Source of the DNA: CAIVPM01 sp964477265
GTDB taxonomy: Bacteria; Bacteroidota; Bacteroidia; Chitinophagales; Chitinophagaceae
Direction of reading: 5' to 3'
NCBI GenBank assembly: GCA_964477265.1
Contig: CAYZDJ010000039.1
Span: 1 to 11,050, forward strand
DNA length: 11,050 nt
The notes under the pieces were generated by a model, which saw nothing but the letters and a program-made list of their open reading frames with translations, was not told the DNA's origin and did not search any database. Every line of letters begins with the position of its first letter. The stretch's first letter is position 1. Below, one piece after another: positions 1-6,648 of the stretch. Made by a program: the position numbers and the translations under genes.

Positions 1-101
1 AGGCGAGTTCTGTCGAGCCCGTGACGAAAGGAAAATAGAATTACAAATGTTGATGGCGAGTTGGGTCAAGCCCCAATATTGCCAAACCTTTTGTTGGCTG
101 C
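1..101 (-). repeat. Partial attC-like palindromic site (cut by window edge)
   Basis: On the minus strand this begins with the 9-mer GCAGCCAAC (101-93), 3 bp after the stop codon of the gene at 105-695. It continues with a GG-TTTGGCAATATTGGGGC arm (about 89-70), which closely resembles the arms of the palindromes at 717-915 and 10170-10370. Further on (1-60) it carries a GTCGAGCCCGTGACG stretch and AATAGAATTAC, modules also found near 761, 950 and 10009. The partner arm must lie to the left of base 1, so only half the site is visible. Membership in the repeat family is seen directly. Its role as a recombination site is inferred. Confidence 0.55.
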
Positions 102-104
102 TGC

Positions 105-695
105 TTATCTCGTTTGAACTATTACAAACTTTATTGACTGTTTTGAAGTGTCTATCAAATTGTTTTCAGTCAAAGGAATTAATTTCTGTCCTTGCTTTAT
201 AAACTTGTTTGCAATAACACCACGTTCATAAACGTCTCTTTGCTTGTTAATTATAAATGTGTCGTCCAATTGTTTGTATTCAAAGGTTTCATAGCAACTA
301 AAATCGGTCTCAACTTTATGAACTTCAACTTTTTTGTTGTGTCTAAATTTTAGCTTTTGTCCACCAGGAATGTTTGAAAACTGTTCGCTGTCTGCTGAAA
401 TGTAAATTGAACCTTTAAATAAATTTGGATAAAGTCCTGCCAAAACTATTGTTGTAAGTGTTAAAAAAGTCACTGCTCCTGTTATTGGTTCTATTTTAAA
501 TTTTTCACTTTGTCTTTTACGAACTGTAGCTACAACAGCAATTATAAAAGTAACAACACAACATACTAATTGAAATAGGAAAATAAAAACATCAACAAGT
601 CCAGAGCAATCATTGTCTGCAAGTTGTTTTGTCAAATAAAAGTAAGCAGCAATTAAGAAAGGAATTATGAATAAAATTCTTTTAGTTATTGTCAC
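105..695 (-). CDS. Hypothetical membrane protein, about 196 aa, non-ATG start
   Basis: I do not recognise this family. From the proposed GTG at 695 the product is about 196 aa with three hydrophobic segments (about residues 6-22, 33-56 and 72-90). A soluble tail of about 105 residues follows, rich in Lys, Asp and Phe and likely a small extracytoplasmic or cytoplasmic domain. The open frame continues upstream to 1034, but that part translates a repeat palindrome (717-915) and looks non-coding, so I place the start after the palindrome. The protein-like portion has no methionine, so initiation must be at a non-ATG codon, and GTG at 693-695 just before ITKRILFIIP is the best candidate. Cys30, Cys45, Cys46 and Cys134 are present without an obvious motif. 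The gene sits tightly between a 9-mer GCAGCCAAC at 717-725 and its inverse at 93-101, like an integron cassette gene. Confidence 0.6.
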   Translation of the reverse strand: MTITKRILFIIPFLIAAYFYLTKQLADNDCSGLVDVFIFLFQLVCCVVTFIIAVVATVRKRQSEKFKIEPITGAVTFLTLTTIVLAGLYPNLFKGSIYISADSEQFSNIPGGQKLKFRHNKKVEVHKVETDFSCYETFEYKQLDDTFIINKQRDVYERGVIANKFIKQGQKLIPLTENNLIDTSKQSIKFVIVQTR

Positions 696-716
696 TTTGA
701 TATTGTCGTTTAAGTT

Positions 717-915
717 GCAGCCAACGGCTAGGGCTTTGCGATGGTGGGGAATTTGCGTTCCGTCACGCCCGAACTGTTGTTGATTTTTGTTTGATGCCGA
801 AATTAAGTGCTTTTGATGAATAGCGTACTGTCGAGCTGGAACTGGTGTTGATAGTAGCACATAGCTGATGTTTATTGATGTCTGCCCCACTATTGCAAAA
901 CCCCTTGTTGGTAGC
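717..915 (-). repeat. attC-like imperfect palindrome of about 200 bp
   Basis: The arms at 731-749 and 885-904 are complementary with few mismatches: one reads GGGCTTTGCGATGGTGGGG and the other, reverse-complemented, GGGGTTTTGCAATAGTGGGG. The outer ends are GCAGCCAAC (717-725) and GTTGGTAGC (907-915), which share only the CAAC/GTTG part with each other. The spacing between end and arm is asymmetric (5 bp on one side, 2 on the other), as in attC sites. The interior holds CGTCACGCCCGAACTG (761-776) and GCTGGAACTG (about 835-844), both repeated in nearly the same positions inside the palindrome at 10170-10370. The classical attC box GTTRRRY is not matched beyond GTT, so the name attC-like is an analogy. 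Confidence 0.6.
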
Positions 916-1124
916 TGTGTTTCTTTCTCTGTCGTTCTTGTGCATTGGACAATAGAATTACTGCTGTTGATGATTTGCATTGAACAGCCTGTTTGCAAAG
1001 TTAGCTTTGTAGCGTAGCCTTGTGGGCTTTGCAAAGTGGCTGTGGTGCTGATGGTTATTCGTCAAGCCCAAAATTTGGAATTGAAGATTTAAGTGATTGA
1101 TTTTTATTTGTATATATATTGCTC
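916..1124. repeat. Gene-free stretch with fragments of the same repeat family
   Basis: I see no credible gene here. It contains a 17-bp CAATAGAATTACTGCTG (950-966) that recurs exactly at 10009-10025. TTTGCAAAGT occurs twice (about 994-1003 and 1029-1038). On the minus strand, 1075-1050 is a degenerate copy of the arm GGGCTTGAC also found at 75-60. It reads as decayed remains of further cassette-boundary palindromes. An open frame on the minus strand runs through this region and the neighbouring tandem repeat, but its composition (His/Gln/Asn-rich, ending HHSHF) does not look like a conserved protein. Confidence 0.4.
950..966 (+). repeat. 17-bp direct repeat, copy 1
   Basis: CAATAGAATTACTGCTG occurs here and, identically and in the same orientation, at 10009-10025, just inside the outer palindromes on either side of the central block. 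A shortened version, AATAGAATTAC, is at 35-45. Confidence 0.6.
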
Positions 1125-1397
1125 CCAAGTAAGTGAGTAAAGTTTCCAAGTAAGTGAAATGTCTTTTCAGGTAAGTGAGTAGAACTTCCAAGTAAGTGGA
1201 TAGAATTTTCATATTGTCAACCGAAACTTTCAAGTGAGTAGATTTAGTTTTCAAGTGAGTGGATTGTCTGCCCAAGTGGTCGAGTAGTGTCGCCAAGTGG
1301 GTGGATTGAACTTTCATATTGTCAACTAAAACATCCTTGTAAGTGTATTAAGTTTTCTTATTGTCGAGTAGAGTTTTCAAGTGTGTGGAATTTTTCA
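1125..1397. repeat. Tandem array of 13 degenerate 21-bp repeats
   Basis: The array divides into exactly 13 consecutive 21-bp units without a single insertion or deletion: starts at 1125, 1146, 1167, 1188, 1209, 1230, 1251, 1272, 1293, 1314, 1335, 1356 and 1377. Most units read roughly YCAAGTRAGTGRATAGARTTT. Units 5, 10 and 12 are a second type with ATATTGTCAAC or TTATTGTCGAG in the middle, and units 4-5 and 9-10 form a larger duplicated pair. On the minus strand the repeat encodes heptapeptides such as STHLKTK, STYLEVL, LTYLKRH and VDNMKIL. Unit 11 carries an in-frame TAA, so the array is not one open frame. It could be a decayed heptad-repeat coding segment or a non-coding minisatellite. Confidence 0.85.
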
Positions 1398-1435
1398 CGC
1401 AAAGGAACAAAGAATACAAAGAACGCAACGCAAGG
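1392..1435 (+). repeat. CACGCAAAG-type interspersed repeat
   Basis: TTTTTCACGCAAAGGAACAA followed by short AAAGAAYRCAA blocks and CGCAACGCAAGG. This is the low-complexity purine-rich CACGCAAAG-nCGCAAAG element that is scattered between genes in many Bacteroidota. A related copy in the same orientation lies at 2305-2343, so the two bracket the 244-aa gene. No function is assigned. Confidence 0.65.
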
Positions 1436-1445
1436 AATATTGAAG

Positions 1446-1475
1446 AAAAAGTCCTTGTCTTGCAACAAGGACTTT
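1446..1475 (-). terminator. Intrinsic terminator of the 244-aa gene
   Basis: A perfect 11-bp stem (AAAGTCCTTGT at 1448-1458 pairing with ACAAGGACTTT at 1465-1475) with a 6-nt loop. On the minus strand it is followed by a T-rich run (1450-1441, TTTTTCTTC). It starts 9 bp after the stop codon of the gene at 1484-2218, exactly where a rho-independent terminator should be. Confidence 0.85.
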
Positions 1476-1483
1476 GAATATTA

Positions 1484-2218
1484 TTAGGGTGTTGGTAGTG
1501 TTGTCTTTTTAACCTTTAATGCTGTTTGCTGTGCATTCGCAATTTTGGTATAACTAAAACTTTCTTTAAGGGGTTTGTCTTGCAAGAACAAGCGTGATGA
1601 AATTTTACCTACTGCAATTACATCATCATACAAATCATTAAACGTTTTTATTGCTTGTTCACTTAAAGTTGGTCTGTTGCTTTTAAATGTTTCTTGTGAT
1701 ACGTTTGAATTTTTAAGTGTATCTGCAAAGCCAATAATTTCTGTAATACTTGCAGCATCTGTGCCTTTAGCAGTAATTTCAGTTTTTAATGCAGCATCCA
1801 TATTTTTTTTAAACTGATATAACAAATCAATTAAAGCATCTTGACTTTTGTTTTTATACGCATTTTGGTAGTGTGATGTAAAGCCAAGCAGATTTAAAAT
1901 TTCATCTCTGCGAACTGGTGTCTTTTTAAAGTCTTGTTCTATTTGTACTTTGAACAATCCTAACTTATCGATTGCTGTTTTTTGAATGGCTACCAATGCC
2001 TGTGTTGCCTGTCTTAATTCTTTTGCACTATCCACACCTAAGTTGGCTTGAATAACTGTGTCAATTCTTGTTTTAAGATTGGGTAGAAATGGGTCTGCCC
2101 AAGTGGCACGCTTTGCAACTAATGCTGCTTTGTTTTTAATTGCGTTTTCAATGATTGTTGAAACTGATGTTAGCATTACAACATCAGTGTGGCGATATTT
2201 ACGAATTACTGTTGCCAT
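1484..2218 (-). CDS. Hypothetical helical protein, 244 aa
   Basis: I cannot assign a family. The 244-residue product begins at the ATG at 2218 (MATVIRKYRHTDVVML). It has no signal peptide, no membrane segment and no cysteine. Long stretches are Ala/Lys/Gln/Glu-rich and look helical, e.g. residues about 15-40, 62-100 and 120-150, so a helical bundle is likely. An unusual Asp/Arg pattern (RRDEILNLLGF, about 102-112) and a Pro/Thr C-terminus (TTLPTP) are visible. Its own terminator follows and a repeat-filled 187-bp gap precedes it, so it is probably a separate transcription unit from the copper operon. It is bracketed by CACGCAAAG-type repeats at 1392-1435 and 2305-2343. Nothing in the sequence ties it to metal handling. 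It is a real gene by length and composition, function unknown. Confidence 0.75.
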   Translation of the reverse strand: MATVIRKYRHTDVVMLTSVSTIIENAIKNKAALVAKRATWADPFLPNLKTRIDTVIQANLGVDSAKELRQATQALVAIQKTAIDKLGLFKVQIEQDFKKTPVRRDEILNLLGFTSHYQNAYKNKSQDALIDLLYQFKKNMDAALKTEITAKGTDAASITEIIGFADTLKNSNVSQETFKSNRPTLSEQAIKTFNDLYDDVIAVGKISSRLFLQDKPLKESFSYTKIANAQQTALKVKKTTLPTP

Positions 2219-2304
2219 AAAATTAAAATTTAATGATGGGTAAATTTAAGGTGTATTTGATATAGCCAAATAAATTTTGATTAATCTTTTTTGAATAAAG
2301 AATA

Positions 2305-2378
2305 TTTCACGTAAAGAATGCAAAGGGGCGAAGGATGCAAAGTTTTTTATTTTGCCACAAAGCCACTAAGACACAACT
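2305..2378 (+). repeat. CACGCAAAG / CCACAAAGGCAC interspersed repeats
   Basis: Two adjacent low-complexity elements are present: a CACGTAAAG-GCAAAGGGGCGAAGG block at about 2305-2343, and GCCACAAAGCCACTAAGACA at about 2355-2374. Both resemble intergenic repeats common in Bacteroidota genomes. They occupy the 187-bp gap between the 244-aa gene and the end of the copper operon. I see no clear hairpin terminator for the operon here, so these repeats or rho-dependent termination may end it. Confidence 0.55.
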
Positions 2379-2405
2379 AAAAACTATTGTTGAAAGCATT
2401 TGTGT

Positions 2406-4643
2406 TTAATAGTTTAATCTTAAACCTATACCTAAGCCCATATCGCTATCGTAATGGGTGCGTAGGGAAATGTTTCTGGCTATGATGTAATCGAAACCTG
2501 TCATATATTCTTTATCTGTATTTACCATAAACATCCATCTTAATCTTTTGCTAATTGGTATGTCTTCTCTTTCTAATTGTAGCCTTATATTTCCGTTGGT
2601 AAAAATTTCGGTTTGAAATCGAAGTAGCATAGGCAAAGTATAATTAACACCAATGCTTAATAAGGTTCGGTTGTCTTTTGTGTTTTCTTGTCCAAATAAA
2701 TTATGTTCTTGCTCGTCTATTCCCATTTTGCGATAGCGATAGTCGAAGCCTATAAATGGCATTAGCCATTGCATTTTACCTATGTATCTTCCTATATGTG
2801 TTTCTGTTTCGTAGCCGTGCATATCGTGATAACCTAAACGCCATTCTGTGCCTATGCTCCAACGTGTGCTTTGATACATAGCCACTCCATCGTTTCCATT
2901 GCTTGCAAAGTCGTTCTCTGCCATAAAATGAAAGCGTCTGTCATCTGCTTTTAATTTTCGCCAAGCATAATTGGGATTAGGGATTGTGGGATTGGGTGTT
3001 TGATTTTGATAAGTAAAAACCCTGCCCATTCCACTCATCATATGGTATAAAATATGGCAATGGAAAAACCAATCTCCTTCTACGTTTGCTGTAAATTCTA
3101 ATGTGTCGGTTTCCATTGGCATAATATCAACAATATTTTTGAGTGGGGCGTTTTCGCCCTGTCCATTTAGTAGGCGAAAATCGTGTCCGTGTAGGTGCAT
3201 TGGGTGTCGCATCATTGAACCATTGTAAATAATCATTCTTACAGTTTCGCCTTTTTTAATGAGTATTTTATCGGTTTCGCTAACTACTTTGTTGTTTAAA
3301 CTCCACACATATCTATTCATATTTCCTGTGAGTTCAAAGTGTAATTCTTTTAGTGGTGCATCTTTTGGAAGGCTTGTATTTGCTGTGGATTTGAGCATTG
3401 CATAGTTTAGCGTTGTGATGTCTGCCAAAGTATTTGCATTGTATCTATTAGGGTCGTTGTCTTTTTGTGAGGGTTTGCCACTGCCTGTAATTTCGGGATA
3501 CATTACTACATTCATATCCATTTGGTTTAGGCTCATACTCATTCCCATATCGTCAAGGTCGCCATTCATTTTCATCATATCATTCATCATCTTCATTCCT
3601 TCAAAATATTTTAGCTTGGGTAGTGGGTTGGCTAATTGTATTCTTCCATTACCCAAATAAAGTGATGCTGAATATAATCTGTCTTCGGTAGTTGCTAAAA
3701 ATTCGTAAGCCTTAGTATTGTTGGGTATTGTAACAACAACATCGTAAGTTTCGGAAACTGCAATTAGTAATCTATCTACTTCTACTGGCTCTACATCGTT
3801 TCCATCGTTGGCAACAACTGTGATTTTTCCACCTGCATAGGTTAGCCAAAAATATGATGATGCACCACCATTTGCAATGCGTAAACGGATTTTGTCCCCA
3901 CCATTAAAATCGTGGGCTATGGTTTCATTCTTGCCATTTAATAAAATTTTATCATAATACACATCGCTTACATCCATTGCTGTCATTCGTTTCCATTCGT
4001 TTTTTAGTTTGGTTTTAAAATGTCCTTGCTTAATGGCTTCGCTGTATGATTGTGTTGTTCCTTTTTTGATGGCAAACCAATCTGTTGCATTGTGCAACAT
4101 TCTGTGAATGTTCTCTGGGTTGTAATCTGTCCACTCACTTAACACTACTGGTATTGTTGGTAAATCATCAATGCCTTTTCTAAAGGTTTTATCATCGTTG
4201 CGTTTTAGCATTACGAAACTGCCATACATACCAATTTGCTCTTGCAGCCCACTATGTGAATGATACCAATGTGTGCCGTTTTGAATGATTGGAAAACGAT
4301 AGGTATAAACAGTGTGTGGCTCGATTGGCATTTGTGTAAGGTAGGGAACACCATCTTCTTTATTGGGCAAAAACAAGCCGTGCCAATGTAAAGATGTTTG
4401 TTCGTTTAATTCGTTATGCACTACAATTTCGGCTGTGTCGCCCTCTGTGAAAGTGAGTGTAGGCATAGGAATTTGCCCATTTACTGCTATTGCTCTTTTG
4501 GGTGTGCCTGTGAAATTTACAGTTGTATCTCGTATGTATAAATCGTAGTGAACTGTTTTTTGTGCTTGTGAATTATTTATAATTATTAATAGAAGTGTTG
4601 CTATTGGCAACACTTTTTTTGAAAGAAAATTTTGTATATCCAT
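2406..4643 (-). CDS. Multicopper oxidase (CopA/CueO type) with CopB-like C-terminal extension
   Basis: A 745-aa secreted multicopper oxidase, expected to oxidise Cu(I) to the less toxic Cu(II) in the periplasm or outer envelope using O2. A signal peptide (residues 1-28, ending NSQAQ) is followed by three cupredoxin domains. All copper ligands are present: HWH at 86-88, HWYHSHSG at 125-132, HPMHLHGH at 480-487 and HCHILYHMMSGM at 528-539 (type 1 Cys529, His534, axial Met539). A Met-rich loop at about 350-381 (MKMMNDMMKMNG, DMGMSMS) resembles the Cu(I)-binding insert of CueO/CopA. Family members usually end soon after the HCH motif. This one adds about 185 residues (560-745) of alternating aromatic/polar strands ending in LRLNY, similar in style to the CopB outer-membrane domain. 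It is the last gene of the operon, 15 bp after the methyltransferase. Laccase or ferroxidase activity is possible, but the neighbours favour copper tolerance. Confidence 0.93.
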   Translation of the reverse strand: MDIQNFLSKKVLPIATLLLIIINNSQAQKTVHYDLYIRDTTVNFTGTPKRAIAVNGQIPMPTLTFTEGDTAEIVVHNELNEQTSLHWHGLFLPNKEDGVPYLTQMPIEPHTVYTYRFPIIQNGTHWYHSHSGLQEQIGMYGSFVMLKRNDDKTFRKGIDDLPTIPVVLSEWTDYNPENIHRMLHNATDWFAIKKGTTQSYSEAIKQGHFKTKLKNEWKRMTAMDVSDVYYDKILLNGKNETIAHDFNGGDKIRLRIANGGASSYFWLTYAGGKITVVANDGNDVEPVEVDRLLIAVSETYDVVVTIPNNTKAYEFLATTEDRLYSASLYLGNGRIQLANPLPKLKYFEGMKMMNDMMKMNGDLDDMGMSMSLNQMDMNVVMYPEITGSGKPSQKDNDPNRYNANTLADITTLNYAMLKSTANTSLPKDAPLKELHFELTGNMNRYVWSLNNKVVSETDKILIKKGETVRMIIYNGSMMRHPMHLHGHDFRLLNGQGENAPLKNIVDIMPMETDTLEFTANVEGDWFFHCHILYHMMSGMGRVFTYQNQTPNPTIPNPNYAWRKLKADDRRFHFMAENDFASNGNDGVAMYQSTRWSIGTEWRLGYHDMHGYETETHIGRYIGKMQWLMPFIGFDYRYRKMGIDEQEHNLFGQENTKDNRTLLSIGVNYTLPMLLRFQTEIFTNGNIRLQLEREDIPISKRLRWMFMVNTDKEYMTGFDYIIARNISLRTHYDSDMGLGIGLRLNY
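4593..4620 (+). terminator. Hairpin inside the oxidase signal-peptide codons
   Basis: A perfect 9-bp stem (AAGTGTTGC 4593-4601, GCAACACTT 4607-4615) with a 5-nt loop, followed on the plus strand by a run of T (4614-4620). Read on the plus strand it has the form of an intrinsic terminator for antisense transcription. Read on the minus strand it lies at about codons 10-17 of the oxidase mRNA, preceded by A7, where it could affect translation. The fold is seen and either role is inferred. Confidence 0.35.
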
Positions 4644-4658
4644 TTTAGGAATTTCATT

Positions 4659-5270
4659 TTAATTTTTTTGAAAACTGCAAAAGATGAAGTTTTGAATTGT
4701 GTTGAATGGTGTAATGTGGTCGATTGTTATACACTTTATTTTGTTGAAATATTTTTTTAGTGTTGCCACCATTGATGTTTCGCTGTATTGTTTTATTTCG
4801 ATGCCACTACATTTTTTTGGTCCTTGCTCGGAAAATGTGCCTATAACTAAAACGCCATTTTGTGAAACAGTTTGCTTTACTGTTTCTACATAATTATTTA
4901 TTTCGGTTTGTGTAGTTAGGAAATGAAATGCAGCCCTATCGTGCCAAAAATCGTATTGCTGTGTGGGTTTAAAATTGGCAGCATCGGCAACAATCCAATT
5001 TACATTTTTTGCCTTTTTGCCCAAACGATTTTTTGCTTTGTTTAATGCTGCTTCTGATATATCGAGTACAGAAATATTTGTATAACCTAACTCAATTAAA
5101 TTATCTACTAACAAACTATCGCCACCACCAACATCAATGATAGCAGCAGTTTTAGGCACTTTGTATTCTTCAAAGAATTGTAATGAAGTTGTTGGTTTTG
5201 TTTGTGTCCAACTTACTTCGTTGGGTTGTTTTGTTTGGTAAATATTTTCCCAATGATTTTTATTGTTCAT
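4659..5270 (-). CDS. Class I SAM-dependent methyltransferase
   Basis: A cytoplasmic 203-aa protein with a single Rossmann-type methyltransferase domain. The N-terminus HWENIYQTK...VSW is typical of small methyltransferases of this kind. Motif I is IIDVGGGDS (44-52), an acidic SAM-binding Asp70 follows at the end of strand 2 (VLD), DAANF (96-100) is the adenine-side loop, and DFWHDRAAFHFL (107-118) is motif IV with its downstream helix. The frame is open further upstream to 5390, but that overlaps the preceding gene; the ATG at 5270, 11 bp after that gene's stop, is the better start. The substrate cannot be read from sequence. Relatives are annotated loosely as methyltransferases or tellurite/thiopurine-like enzymes. 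Its position between a copper membrane protein and the oxidase suggests a role in metal or thiol detoxification, but this is inference. Confidence 0.88.
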   Translation of the reverse strand: MNNKNHWENIYQTKQPNEVSWTQTKPTTSLQFFEEYKVPKTAAIIDVGGGDSLLVDNLIELGYTNISVLDISEAALNKAKNRLGKKAKNVNWIVADAANFKPTQQYDFWHDRAAFHFLTTQTEINNYVETVKQTVSQNGVLVIGTFSEQGPKKCSGIEIKQYSETSMVATLKKYFNKIKCITIDHITPFNTIQNFIFCSFQKN

Positions 5271-5281
5271 AATAATTTGTT

Positions 5282-6004
5282 TTATACCATTTTTAAAAGC
5301 ATTACTGCACTCATTGCAATCATTAAAGCATCTTCTATTATTGTAACTGTACTCATTGGCAAATTGAAAACTGCACCGAGACAAGCACATTGAATTTTTT
5401 GTTTATTGAGAACAGATTTAAGCACTCCAATAATGCTAATACTCATAACAACAAGTGTAATAATATTTGTGATAAAAGGGTTGAAGTTGATAGTATAGGC
5501 AATGCCTAAACCCAACTCGATAAAAGCATATAGATAAGCCCAAACTGGAATTTGCTTTGCAACCACATCGTACATTTTATAACTATCGGCAAAGCCTTTT
5601 AGATTAAGCATTTTGAAAAAAGAAAACACTAAAAAGAACCCTGCCATAAAGTATTGCATAAAGCCCATTAGCCCATTATTGTTTGTATAAAAACTAATTA
5701 AACCACTTATTAAACTGATGTAAAAAAAGATTAGTAAAATGGGTTTGTATGTTTCTATCCAAGACTTTGTTTGCTCTGCAATTTCGTTGTGGGTTGTTGC
5801 TGTAATTTGATATTTACTTGCTGCACCACCTAATGCTTTTTGAAAATCTGATAATGCAATATGTTTATCCATTGTTATTGTAGCTGTGTTTGCATCTTTT
5901 GAAACCTCTACTGCTGTTACGTTTGGAAGCATTAACAAATTGTTTTTTACTTTGGCTTCGCAACTGCTGCAAGTCATTCCTGTTAATTGATAAGTGTGTG
6001 TCAT
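5282..6004 (-). CDS. HMA domain plus MauE/DoxX-like membrane protein
   Basis: A 240-aa protein that joins a cytoplasmic heavy-metal-associated domain (about 1-68, with GMTCSSC: Cys12 and Cys15) to a membrane part of about five helices (roughly 88-108, 114-134, 154-174, 178-198, 219-238). The membrane part ends with the paired cysteines KIQCACLG (Cys206, Cys208) typical of MauE/DoxX-like redox membrane proteins in Bacteroidota. The likely role is moving or delivering a metal ion (copper, possibly mercury) or electrons across the inner membrane, with the HMA domain as metal receptor. The open frame extends to a GTG at 6028, but the ATG at 6004 starts directly at MTHTYQLTGMTC and is preferred. 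The methyltransferase follows after 11 bp, and the AraC regulator precedes after 83 bp. Confidence 0.88.
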   Translation of the reverse strand: MTHTYQLTGMTCSSCEAKVKNNLLMLPNVTAVEVSKDANTATITMDKHIALSDFQKALGGAASKYQITATTHNEIAEQTKSWIETYKPILLIFFYISLISGLISFYTNNNGLMGFMQYFMAGFFLVFSFFKMLNLKGFADSYKMYDVVAKQIPVWAYLYAFIELGLGIAYTINFNPFITNIITLVVMSISIIGVLKSVLNKQKIQCACLGAVFNLPMSTVTIIEDALMIAMSAVMLLKMV

Positions 6005-6029
6005 TGTATTTATATTTTTATGAAACACA

Positions 6030-6046
6030 AAACTGCAACAGTTTTA
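6030..6046 (-). promoter_or_regulatory. Inverted repeat upstream of the HMA-MauE gene
   Basis: AAAACTG-CAA-CAGTTTT is a perfect 7-bp inverted repeat with a 3-nt loop, in the 83-bp gap between the regulator's stop and the start at 6004. It is the largest gap within the back half of the operon. It could be an operator, for example for the adjacent AraC-type regulator, or an attenuating hairpin. There is no long T run after it, and I cannot find a convincing TAnnTTTG promoter nearby. Confidence 0.35.
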
Positions 6047-6087
6047 AACCTTAGCTATTGCGTTATTTTGGGAATGATTTGTAACAT

Positions 6088-6648
6088 TTACAAGGCTTCA
6101 ATTTGCTTGCGTTTTTTATCTTTCAACTGCTTAAAATATGTTGGTGTAAAACCAGTTACTTTTTTAAACTGGTTGCTTAAATATGCTACGCTGCTATAAT
6201 TTAATTGCAAAGCAATTTCGCTTAAACTAAGTTCGTTATACATCAACAATTCCTTTACCTTCTCTATTTTTTGTGCTATAAAATATTGCTCAATAGTTGT
6301 GCCTTCTACCTCTGAAAACAGATTGCTAAGTGTGTTGTAATCTTGAAGTAAATGTGTAGAAAGATAGTTAGATAAATTTGTTTTGAGTTCGTTGTTTTTA
6401 TAATGAACCACCTCTACAATTAAGTTTTTTATCTTCTCTATTGTTTTACTTTTCTTATCATCTATCAACTCGAAGCCCAATGAGAGCAACTGTTTTGCTA
6501 AAGTATCTTTTTGAGTTTTTGTAATGCTTTCTTTTATTTCTACTTCGCCCAACTGCATTGATAATGGGTTAAGTCCAAGTTTTTCTAACTTAGACTTAAC
6601 CACCATTATACAACGACCACACACCATATTTTTGATGTATAGTTTCAT
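6088..6648 (-). CDS. AraC-family regulator with N-terminal HMA-like metal sensor
   Basis: A 186-aa cytoplasmic regulator. The N-terminus (about 1-62) has the ferredoxin-like fold pattern of a heavy-metal-associated domain with MVCGRC (Cys10, Cys13), a probable Cu(I)/heavy-metal site. The C-terminal 85-180 is an AraC/XylS double helix-turn-helix: IEQYFIAQKIEKVKELL starts the first half, LSLSEIALQLNYSSVAYLSN is the first recognition unit, and FKKVTGFTPTYFK closes the second. Full-length AraC proteins have a larger sensor, so this is the short Bacteroidota type found in metal clusters. It overlaps the previous gene by 4 bp (ATGA), implying translational coupling and therefore expression with the operon it probably controls. 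Activation versus repression cannot be decided from sequence. Confidence 0.9.
   Translation of the reverse strand: MKLYIKNMVCGRCIMVVKSKLEKLGLNPLSMQLGEVEIKESITKTQKDTLAKQLLSLGFELIDDKKSKTIEKIKNLIVEVVHYKNNELKTNLSNYLSTHLLQDYNTLSNLFSEVEGTTIEQYFIAQKIEKVKELLMYNELSLSEIALQLNYSSVAYLSNQFKKVTGFTPTYFKQLKDKKRKQIEAL

Noticed and set aside
698..1034. N-terminal extension of the left-edge membrane protein gene
   Set aside because: This part translates the palindrome at 717-915 and other repeats; the hydrophobic protein-like sequence begins only at about 695.
958..1317. Open frame of 119 aa on the minus strand over the 21-bp repeats
   Set aside because: Its first half is the tandem repeat and its second half is boundary-repeat remnant; the repeat frame is cut by TAA upstream and the rest is not protein-like. 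Kept as a repeat, not a gene.
1125..1397. CRISPR array
   Set aside because: Units are directly adjacent 21-bp repeats with no unique spacers and considerable divergence, so this is a minisatellite-type array.
2266..2280. Promoter (TTTATTTG) for the 244-aa gene
   Set aside because: It lacks the TA of the TAnnTTTG box and no -33 element is seen; too weak to list.
5271..5390. Upstream extension of the methyltransferase
   Set aside because: It overlaps the coding end of the HMA-MauE gene by more than 100 bp and is Cys/Asn-rich; the ATG at 5270 gives a normal family N-terminus.
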